Source: Liolophura sinensis (taxonomy: Eukaryota; Mollusca; Polyplacophora; Chitonida; Chitonidae). From it: a stretch of DNA of 64,000 nt. The position numbers were made by a program, and so were the translations under genes. Positions 12,901 through 24,900 of this stretch are shown here, in pieces (the stretch's first letter is position 1; each line of letters starts with the position of its first letter). The stretch lies in NCBI RefSeq assembly GCF_032854445.1, contig NC_088299.1, forward strand, positions 2,515,001 through 2,579,000. Direction: 5' to 3'. The notes beneath the pieces were generated by a model. It was not told where the DNA came from. It ran no database searches and saw nothing but the letters and a program-made list of their open reading frames with translations.

Positions 12901-15900
12901 CCCCACCGTCTACGCCAGTAACATCGGTGATGACAAGTATATCGTCCAGGTGTCGCCCATGGGGGTGCGACTGTTAGAGGGAGGTAAGAGAGTAATGCTG
13001 AACAACAGGGCTGCTGATGAAAATAATGTACTTGACCACAATTTTTGTCAACTAACTTACCCATTTGCTTGATTGTGAGAGTTCTACAGATCTTAGGAAG
13101 GTGTGTGGAGAGTAGGCCATGAGCTGTTGGTAAGAGGTGTTTGCCATTCAGTGGGCTAGAACACATGAGATGCAGGTTTGTTTGATTTCTTGGCTCTCAC
13201 TGTTTGTGGGGCCTTGGTGACAATAAGAGATGACGACAAGCTTCCCCTGCCCATTTTGAGCAGTTGTACAAGGGAAAAATTCTTGTGTATGGTGGTAAGC
13301 AAGAGTCAAAGGTATAATTATGAGTGAACAAATAAAGGCAGAGAAAGGTGTTTTGAGGATAGTTTGGAGGGTAGGGTGATACTTCTGAAGTAGCAGCTCT
13401 GAAAGCGATGGTTTATGACCTCTAAATACGTACTGTTTTCGACAAATTTTTACATTAATGCATTCTATATATTTTGTATTTTGTCAACATGTGACATGGG
13501 ATTAGTCCATTTTAACAACTTCAATGGCAGCCATGAATTGTGTTACCTGACCAGTTGTAGTTGTAAGACATGTATTCCAGTCTTGTGGTTATTGTTTACC
13601 ACAAAAGTGCTTTTTCTGATGAAGTAATATAATGGATTCTCCCCGAAACCTTATGTGAGGAAATGTTAGCTAATTGGTGAGATGAGGTGTGAGGTGTTAA
13701 GAGTGACCAATCCAGCTGTTTTGCGTGTGGTTAACTTTCTCATCCTTTCTCTGATTGGTTACCCATGTTATTATCCCCCTGATTGGTTACAGTGACATGG
13801 ATGTTTTGTCTGGCTTTTTCATCCCTCTACTGATTGGTTAAAACTGTTAGCCTCCTCCTGATTGGTTACAGTGAATCAGCTGCAGCACATCCCTATAGAC
13901 GTGGGATCTCCCATCATTCACTGCTCTGTAGCTGACCCGTACGTGATTATCCGCAGTGAAGAGGGCCAGATGATGTTATTGACACTGCGTGAAGACATAT
14001 TTGGCACAGGTGTGCGCCTTTCCATCATCAAGCCTCAGCTCCCTCAGGTTTGTATAGCAGTATGCATGGAAAAATGTCTGAACATAGGTGATATTATGAG
14101 GTCTGTTGATTGTCATGGACCAATTAAGATGAAACCAATGAAAATACTATACACCGTGAATAGCTGAAGAAAGTATTCAGTGAAAAAGTTAGTGAGAAAC
14201 CTTTCCCAAATAAAGTAATTTGGGCCTAAGCTATGTTGTCTGTCATTCATTCCGGCCTTTAATTGCTTTGATGTTATTACAGCCAATCTGGAGTTATGGA
14301 GAACAAAGTTGAATGCAATTTTCACCCAAGTCTCCATCACTCAGGAAAAGACGCCCCATTGGTTTAGTGTTTTATCGCAGCAGTATTCTATTCAAACTAA
14401 TTCATGAGCATTCTGTAATTATCGTGTGTATCGTTAATTCAGTCGTTATGTGCTACTTTCCAAGTGACTTTCAGTTGTGTTTTCTAAGCCTAGTCATATG
14501 TGACTTACATTGTAACATGTAACTACTTTCTTATGTCAGTAATAACTATCCAAAAGTGAAAAATACCCACTGTATAACCAGAGTGGTATATAACTCACAA
14601 GTTATTGAACTCTACAGGTCTAATTTTATGTGCAGAGTGAAATTATTTCTACTACAGAAATCGCCTCTGCTTCTCTTCGTTGTTGGTATATTTGATTAGT
14701 TTTAACAGTGGCTTTCATTGGGAAATTAAGCTAAGTTGTACCTGATAGTGTAATGTCTTTATTCCTTAGAAATCCAAAGTGATAGCGATGTGTGCGTATA
14801 AGGATGTGAGTGGGATGTTCACCACCACCATGGCAGACCCTAACCCCAGACCTGCCCCAGAGGTGAAGACCACTAAGCCCTCATTTGAGCACTCCTTCAG
14901 CCTGGACAGAAGGTAAGTTTGTAGGAAGGTGTTGGGGGCAGCAAAAGATTTGTCATTTGAGCACTCCTTCAGCCTGGACAGGAGGTAAGTTTGTAGGAAG
15001 GTGTTGGGGGCAACAAAAGATTTGTCATTTGAGCACTCCTTCAGCCTGGACAGGAGGTAAGTTTTTAAGTGGGGGGGGGGGGGGGGGGCAACAAAAGATT
15101 TTTCATTGGAGCACTCCTTCAGCTTGGACAGGAGGTAAGTTTGTAGGAAGGTGGTGGGGGGGGGGGGGCAACAAAAGATTTGTCATTTGAGCACTCCTTC
15201 AGCTTGGACAGGAGGTAAGTTTGTAGGGGGGACAACAAAAGATTTTTGAGCACTCTTGTGCTACATGCAAATCTGTGAACTAAAGAGAAGACCACAAGAA
15301 ACAAATGATAAAGGTTAAAGGTGGTATCATCATAGGCTTCATGATGCTAAAGTGTCACTCTTAATGCAGCTTATCAACCCTTGATCATAAGGCCCTGTTA
15401 TCAAATCCAACTCTTGCTGTTTCGGTTGTAGCTTTAAGTGAGGAGGTTTATCCCATACCTGATGAAGTGTGACTGTCACCCGGCAAGTGTAAAATGAATA
15501 TGAACATAGTAATATAAAGAAAATATTCTTGCATGCCACTTTTAACCTCAGACTAGGCATGTGAATGATTGAAAATCGGCTAAACGGGTTTGATTTGAGG
15601 CTACGAAATTTTACTGTAGAGGAAAGACAGCATTAAGTTTAAATGTGGGCATCAAAATGGGTTACTTCCGATACTGTCATGACTATAGGTTGCTTCCTAT
15701 ACTGCCATGACTATGGGTTGCTTCCTATACTGCCATGACTATGGGTTACTGCCTATGTTGCTTCCTATACTGCAGTGACTATGGGTTGCTTCCTATACTG
15801 CCATGACAAGGTTGCTTCCTATACTGCCATGACTGTGGGTTACTTCTTATACTGCCATGACTATGGCTTGCTTCCTATACTGCCATGACAAGGTTGCTTC

Positions 15901-18900
15901 CTATACTGCCATGACTATGGGTTGCTTCCTATACTGCCATGACTGTGGGTTACTGCCTATACTGCCATGACTATGGGTTGCTTCCTATACTGCCATGACT
16001 GTGGGTTACTGCCTATACAGCCATGACTATGGGTTACTTCCTGTACTGCCATGGCTATGGGTTACTGCCTATACTGCCATGACTATGGGTTACTTCCTAT
16101 ACAGCCATAACTATGGATTGTTTCCTATACTGCAATGACTATGGGTTGTTTCCTATACTGCCATGACTATGGGTTACTTACCATACTGCCATGGCTATGG
16201 GTTACTTCCTATACAGCCATGACTATGTGTTGCTTCCTATACTGCCATGACAATGAGTTACCTTATGCAAGTTTGAGGGGACTGACTATAGGTTACCATA
16301 CAAAAATTGCTTGGCTCTCAGCACTGAGAGGTTAGAGGAAGGAAACAGGACTGGTTGGTATGTTGTCAGTATAATGTGACTGGTTTGGGTGTCATGGATG
16401 GTGTCTTCATCATGATACTTAAATGGCGGCATCATTTCTGCAGCATGGACTCCCCCTGCAACAAGAAGACACAATATATGTAGACACACCTAATGACTCC
16501 TAGTTGTCATATGGCTGAAAAGTTGTATTCATTTATTTGTTTAGTATTTTATGCCGTACTCAAGAATATTTCACTTATACTACGGCAGCCAGTTGCTGGC
16601 AGACCTTCCCACTTACGGCCAGAGAGGAAGCAAGCATTAGCTGGACTTGAACTCACAGCGACCGCACTGAAAAATTGTAAAGCACGATGTTAATCTCCAA
16701 GCATACATACATACCATACAAAATGTTCAATACACCCCTGCAAGCAAAGAAATATGTAAATCAGTGGACTTCGTACTAAGGTTTGTGACCGTAGCATCCT
16801 CTATACCTCGTATTCAACATTTACTGCATTTTCGTGGTTAAAATGCTAGTGTTCATTTGGTGCAAGTGCCTTTGTACATGTATTATCTGTTTTCATTTGA
16901 CAGCAACATTGACGATGAAGATGAGATGCTGTACGGGGACACTGATACATCGGCCTTTAACTCCACACTAAACGACAGTGTGAATGAACCCAAAAGGTAC
17001 TTACACTTGTCTCATGTTGTACCGTACCTGTCATAGACTTCTGTTACTTGCTCTTGCTTGTCCAGTGGTGTAATTGTATTAGAACTTGCATATATCTTGA
17101 ACTTTATTGCATATATCTAAGTGAAAAAAGTATCATGTTAACCCATCTGTAAACTATAAAGTTTTCTATAAGGCCTTCTGTTTTATCCACAACTGTTTAT
17201 CACTCTTGGTATTAAAGTGTATTTCAGAGGATGCAATGAAGAGTTAAGTAATCAAGTTAAGTATGCATTTTAGGTAATTATGTGTGCATGTGAAATCTGT
17301 GTATGTGAAATCAGTGTGTGTGTGAAATCTGTGTGTATGTGAAATCAGTGTACATGTAATCAGTGTGTATGTGAAACCATTGTGTACGTGAAATCAGTGT
17401 GTACATGAAATCAGTGCGTACATGAAATCAGTGTGTTTGAGAAATCAGTGTGTATGTGAGATCAGTGTGTACATGAAATCAGTGCGTACATGAAATCAGT
17501 GTGTACAAGAAATCAACAGTATTTGATACCTGACTGTACATATAGGTGTCTTTTTTATATGTGTCTTTTGTTTAAGTTCAGGGGCCTCCATGGCTCAGTT
17601 GGTTAGCACACTAGCGCAGTGTAATAACCTGCCGTACGTGGGAATGTCTGGCAGCAACCTTCCCATGGTCGTGGGTTTCCCCCCACTATTATGCTGGCCG
17701 CCGTCATATAAGTTAAATATTACTTGTTGTTTAGCTCCAGCACTGTGACCTTCAGGAAATCTGTCAAGCCTACATTCTGGGTGGCCATTTGCAGGGAGAA
17801 CGGATCTTTTGAGGTAAAAGACATGTACAGAACACTTTGACATCTAAAGTATAAACTTTTCTCATCGGACTCCATTGTGTCCAGACATTCATAGAAGTCT
17901 CTTTTCTGTTACCTTGTTTCTAAAAGAAAAGACAACAAATAACTTGACATATTTGGAAAGAGGGATGAAAATAGATGTGCTTGGGAACTCCATACATTGT
18001 GTATTAACTTCTAAAAAGGAATCCCTATGAGGCTGGGATGCCTCGTGTTCTACACGCACATACACTTACCTGTATGGGTAAAAGGTTCAAAATAGGGGTT
18101 CAGGTGATGTAAACAGACACAGACACATCTTCATGTTATAGAAATAACTCATGCTTGTTTAAAACCGAAAACATGTCGGCATTTTCAATTGGCTCAGTGT
18201 GCATGATTTTGCTTCGTTTGTCTTATCTTTTAAACATTTTTGCATGTTTAAGTACAATTTTTGAAGGCAATTTTACCACCTTAATCTTATGATTTTTTTC
18301 TGTTTTTTTGGGGGGTTTTTTTGGTTTTTTTTTTTTTTTCTTGCATCATTATTTCTGGTTCTGATGAGCTGCAGTATGAAATTATGTTCTGTTCTCTTAT
18401 AGATTTGGAGTTTGCCTGACTTCAAGCTGTGTTACTATGTGAAGAGTTTCCCTATAGGAGCCAAAGTTTTAGTGGACAGTGGTCAGTTGACGTCCAAATC
18501 TAGTGAGCTGGGACACCTGGGATCAAAACCCAGGCTGGATCATACCAATGGTACTTGCTGTCTTGACACTCAATATTGAGTGGTTTTGAGCAACCAGGAG
18601 TGGTTGGCTCTGTGTCACTATAATGTGACTGGGTGGGGTGTTATATATCGTGTCTTCGGCATGATAGTTCGGTGGTAGCTGGCACTTAAGGGAATGGACT
18701 GTCTCTGTAAAACGCCAATCAAATAAATAAACATAAATAAATATATGTTAGCCAGTTAATTTGCAAAAGATTACTTTGGCCATGGGCTCTGGTTTCCTCC
18801 ACTGATGAACATGGTGAAACCTGGTCACCATTGTACAGGTGAAACATTATGTTTTCACAGAGAAACTTTTGTAAAGCAGTAGAGAAATCTTCTGGCTTAA

Positions 18901-21900
18901 ACAAGAAATTTTGTCTAAGGAAGACATTTTTCCCCACTGATTCCTTTGAATGTAATGTTATGAACATGTACCCATCGGATTTCTTTTGTATTTGCAAAAA
19001 TATTATTTTCGGCTCGTGCAAAAGCTTTCCACCTTATTCATTTTTACATGTTCTACATATTCTTGTAAAGTCTAGTGAATTGATAGATTTGATTGTGAAT
19101 CTCAGTATCCAGACACAGCTTCAGCTTTGACATGATTGTCATGAAAGAAGGCAACTTACATGATGATTATTGTTATGATGATAGCAATAACTTATGACTA
19201 TAACTTCAACATTCGGATATCAGAAGGTCTCAGATTTCATTATCAAAATTGATCATTATCAACTTTATCTCGTATGTTTTTCTTTTCAGCACAAGTTTGA
19301 CAGGTGATAAACCAGACAGGAATGTGCAGACAGAATTACCTGTAGTTAAAGAGCTCCTTCTGGTCGGATTGGGAAATAGGAACAGTCGGCCATATTTGTG
19401 GTAAGGTCCATAGTATTGTGTACGATTGTAGATTCCTACCAGTTTACAAAATGCATTCATTATAATTTAATTCAGGGGATTGTTTTAATGGCTAAGAATG
19501 TTCAGTTAATCAGAAAAAGATATAAAAAAAAAGAAATAATAATAAACTGTCATTAAAGCCACATGATATTTATAATGAAATCAGGACATAACAAGCCACC
19601 TGTTGCTTGCCACCTGCATCACAGGAAATCCAGTTAGCACAGGATTAAGACATTGCAATCTTTTTGAATCAGCAAAAACCCTGACAATAGATAAAGCCTG
19701 TTTTGTGTTGTCACCTGTGACTTTAAGGTCAGGAGGTTTTGTCTGATACCTGGCGAAAGTCTGAGCACTTTGATTTCCTCCTGCCGTAAAAAAGATTGCC
19801 ATCGTACAATGAAAAATTTTTGATTGCAGCATTCAGATAAATAATTGTGAAAATGAACGAGAGATTACAGAACTGTACAGTCCAACTGAAAATCTTCCCT
19901 TGAAATTGATAAACAACATGTGCTTGTTGGACTAGAAGAAGTGTTGAAATTGACACACCTGAGGAAGTCACAAAAAGTTTAAACAGTACATGGGGAGTGT
20001 TATCTTTTGTTTTTTCATGTTTTAGGCTCGAGTCGAGGAGGAACTCTTTGTGTATGAAGCATTTCCTTTCCACCAGTCAAAATCTGACCTGAATCATTTG
20101 AAGATTCGCTTCAAGAAGTTTCAGCACAATTTGTTACTGCGAGAGAGAAAGCAGCAGCGCTACAAGAAGCGTGATCCTCTGGATCCAGATGAGGGGGCCT
20201 CCAAAGAAGGCTGCGTAGCATTACTGCGATACTTTAATGATGTTTCGGGCTACTCAGGAGTAAGGTTTTTCAGTTTAAATAACAAACTTGTTATATGTAA
20301 AAGGGAAAGTCAGCTCAAAAATTGACATAAACGTCACCAGATATGCCAGTGAAAATGTATCTCCAAATAGTTTCATTCAAGTTTTATAAATTTTTATACA
20401 AGTTTGATGTATTCAGCTGTTTAAACTCAGAAGTGGTATTTATGGACCAATCTGTTATAGTTTAGGAATTCTCCCTACACAAAGACGTTTTACCTGCTAA
20501 AATTCACATTCTCTCTGGAAGATATTATCCTACCTTCCAAACAGACTGGAAAACCTGTGCAACATAGTCATGGGCGGAATTTGAGGTCATTTACATATGC
20601 AAAGACAGAATGGGTTCGTTCCTAAAAACACATCAATAGTTTTCCGTTCATGTGCATTTTATGGTCATGTTATGTTACGTCTCCCTCAGGTGTTTGTGTG
20701 TGGGTCGTACCCCTACTGGCTCTTCATGACCCCCAGGGGAGCCCTTCGCACCCACTCCATGAACATTGACGGCCCCGTCTCTTGCTTCTCAACGTTCCAC
20801 AACGTCAACTGTCCCAAGGGATTCCTCTACTTCAACAAACAGGTACCCTTACTCGGCAAATCAATGACAGTTTAGATGCAATTTATTTGATTGGTGTTAA
20901 GAGCTTAAAACACGACTCAGCTGATCATACAGAGTAGATCCTAGTCCTTGGGGGGGCCTCCGTGGCTCATTTGGTTAGCGCACTAGCGCAGCGTAATGAC
21001 CCAGGAGCCTCTCACCAATGCGGTCGCTCTGAGTTCAAGTCTAGCTGATGCTGGCTTCCTCTTTTATTTATTTATTGATTGGTGTTTTACGCCGTACTCA
21101 AGAATATTTCACTTATGCGACGGCAGCCAGCATTATGGTGGGAGGAAACCGGGCAGAGCCTGGGGGAAACCACACGACCATCCACAGGTTGCTGCAAGAC
21201 CTTCCCACGTACGGCTGGAGAGGGAAGCCAGCATGAGCTGGACTTGAACTCAGAGCAACCACATTGGTGTACAATTTATGTTGCTGTGGACATAAATTTA
21301 CAGATTTCTTTCTGGCTGTGTTTGACAGGTATCTATTCTTGGTATGTCTAAGCAATAATTAAAGTCATTGTAAAGAGTTATTTCTTCTCTTGACTGGATT
21401 ATGTGAAACCATTAAAAAAATCCATTACATATAAATCAGACCTTTAACATTCCATGTACCTGAATATCTCTCATATTCAATTCACAACGAGTTACTGATT
21501 TCTTTCCACGCATAGGGAGAGCTGCGCATATCTGTGTTACCCACTCACCTGACCTACGATTCCCCGTGGCCAATGAGAAAGATACCGCTAAGGTGCACAC
21601 CTCACTTCATTGCTTATCATCAAGAGAGTAAGGTAAGCTGTACACCTCACTATGTATATCCATACATGTTTGAATGACAAAAAGAATTCAGAGCCTACTT
21701 CCACAAACTGTCACTTGTAAACCCCAGTCCTATTGTAAGAATAGGTTATTCTGGTTGCGTTACCGAATCGTAAGGTGATAGTAACTTTTAAACGAATAAT
21801 AGTGTTTGAAGGTCAGATTTGACTCCATCATAAATGGATAAAGCTGGTCTGTATAAATGGTCAGTGTTCCAAATCACTAACTTTTTCTTACCTTTATTTT

Positions 21901-24900
21901 CAAGTTCTACATTCCAATAATTCAGCAGCTAAGAACAACTCCTTGTGACACGATTAAATTGTAATTACCAGTTGACCTAAGGCATGTATTTGTACTAAAC
22001 GTGAAGTTGAGAGTGATTATTACTGGCAGTTCCTATGTGCAAGAGAGTGTCAGTTGTAACTTAGCGCTACGATCGTGATCTTAGTGATTTACAGTCAAGT
22101 GGCCACTGCTTGAGTGAGTGACTGAGTGAGTGAGTGCTTGGGGTTTAACGTTGTACTCAACAATTTCTCAGTCATATGACGACGAATGAATCCTTAGGGT
22201 GTATACAGTGTGCCTCCTTGTCAAAGGACGGATTTCCACCACTCTTTTATCTAGTGCTGCTTCACTGAGACGACTTACCAAAGGCAAGTAAGCCACCCAG
22301 CCTGAGCCATTATACTGATACCGGTCAACCAGTCGTTGCACTATCCCCTTCATGCTGACATCTTAGATGTAAATGTAGGCAATGTTTTATCCTTATTTGC
22401 ATTGCTACTTTCTTTCGCTCGAGTTATTTGCATACGTTGAAGTAAAAAAAAAATTAAGTACATGTATGATCTGTTCACTCTGTTTCAGACCTACTCCGTT
22501 GTTACAAGCACGATGGAACATTGTAACAGAGTTGTTCGAGTATTAAATGATGAGAAAGATTTTGAAGTGGTTGAGAAAGGTGGGTGAAAGACTTCCAGAT
22601 TTCATGTTTGTTCATTCTTGGTACAAACATTGAGTGTAAATTTTAATGGATTAGTTTTCACCTGGGAGTTCCTATTTTGACACCTGGTTTTGGATAATAC
22701 ATTGAAAATTTGGAAAAGCCTGGAAATTGAAAGTTACTTAATACCCATCCTGGAAGTTTAAAGCCTTTTTTTGTGACAAGTTCAGTAGCACTTTACAGAA
22801 AACGCTTGTAAAGTTATGCGCATGTAACTTCCATGATGACCAGTACTTCTGTATTACGTTGGCGTGGTAGTTACATGAACGTAACGCTACGTGCGATTTG
22901 TGAAATGGGCGACTCAGCCAGCATGATACACGCCTTGTCAACTGATCTACATATATGAACTGTATAGAAGTAACATTACACACACATGTATGTATACATG
23001 CACTGGATTTCTCTGTGACATTACACACACATGTATGTATACATGCACTGGATTTCGCTGTGACATCACACACACAAGTATGTTTACATGCACTGGATTT
23101 CTCTGTGACATTACACACACATGTATGTGTACATGCACTGGATTTCTCTGTGACATTACACACACAAGTATGTATACATGCACTGGATTTCGCTGTGACA
23201 TCACACACACAAGTATGTTTACACGCACTGGATTTCTCTGTGACATCACACACACATGTATGTAAACATGCACTGGATTTCTCTGTGACATTACACACAC
23301 AAATATGTATACATGCACTGGATTTCTCTGTGACATTACACACACACATGTATACATGCACTTGATTTCTCTGTGACATTACACACATGTATGTATACAT
23401 GCACTGGATTTCTCTGTGACATTACACACACACATGTATACATGCACTTGATTTCTCTGTGACATTACACACATGTATGTATACATGCACTGGATTTCTC
23501 TGTGACATTACACACACATGTATACATGCACAGGATTTCACCGTGACATTACACACACAAGTATGTATACATGCACTGGATTTCTCTGTGATATTACACA
23601 CACATGTATGTATACATGCACTGGATTTCTCTGTGACATTACACACACATGTATGTATACATGCAATGGATTTCTCTGTGACATTACACACACATGTATG
23701 TATACATTCACTGGATTTCGCTGTGACATCACACACACATGTATGTAAACATGCACTGGATTTCTCTGTGACATTACACACACATGTATGTAAACATGCA
23801 CTGGATTTCTCTGTGATATTACACACACATGTATGTATACATTCACTGGATTTCGCTGTGACATCACACACACATGTATGTAAACATGCACTGGATTTCG
23901 CTGTGACATCACACACACATGTATGTAAACATGCACTGGATTTCTCTGTGACATCGCACACACATGTACGTAAACATGCACTGGATTTCTCTGTGACATT
24001 ACACACACATGTATGTATACATGCACTGGATTTCTCTGTGATATTACACACACATGTATGTGTACATGCACTGGATTTCTCTGTGACATTACACACACAT
24101 GTATGTATACATGCACTGGATTTCTCTGTGACATTACACACACATGTATGTAAACATGCACTGGATTTCTCTGTGACATTACACACACAAATATGTATAC
24201 ATGCACTGGATTTCTCTGTGACATTACACACACACATGTATACATGCACTTGATTTCTCTGTGACATTACACACATGTATGTATACATGCACTGGATTTC
24301 TCTGTGACATTACACACACATGTATACATGCACAGGATTTCACCGTGACATTACACACACAAGTATGTATACATGCACTGGATTTCTCTGTGATATTACA
24401 CACACATGTATGTATACATGCACTGGATTTCTCTGTGACATTACACACACATGTATGTATACATGCACTGGATTTCTCTGTGACATTACACACACATGTA
24501 TGTGTACATGCACTGGATTTCTCTGTGACATTACACACACAAGTATGTATACATGCACTGGATTTCGCTGTGACATCACACACACAAGTATGTTTACACG
24601 CACTGGATTTCTCTGTGACATCACACACACATGTATGTAAACATGCACTGGATTTCTCTGTGACATTACACACACAAATATGTATACATGCACTGGATTT
24701 CTCTGTGACATTACACACACACATGTATACATGCACTTGATTTCTCTGTGACATTACACACATGTATGTATACATGCACTGGATTTCTCTGTGACATTAC
24801 ACACACATGTATACATGCACAGGATTTCACCGTGACATTACACACACAAGTATGTATACATGCACTGGATTTCTCTGTGATATTACACACACATGTATGT

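Noticed and set aside
14885-15190. 101-codon frame with repeats of [13 protein letters not shown]
   Set aside because: It is the wrong frame of the exon-edge tandem repeat following the exon that ends at 14912.
19290-19303. Exon start at 19290 after the strong ttttcag acceptor
   Set aside because: With the phase left by the donor at 18481 it reads GCACAAGTTTGA, an immediate stop; the acceptor ending at 19303 keeps the frame.
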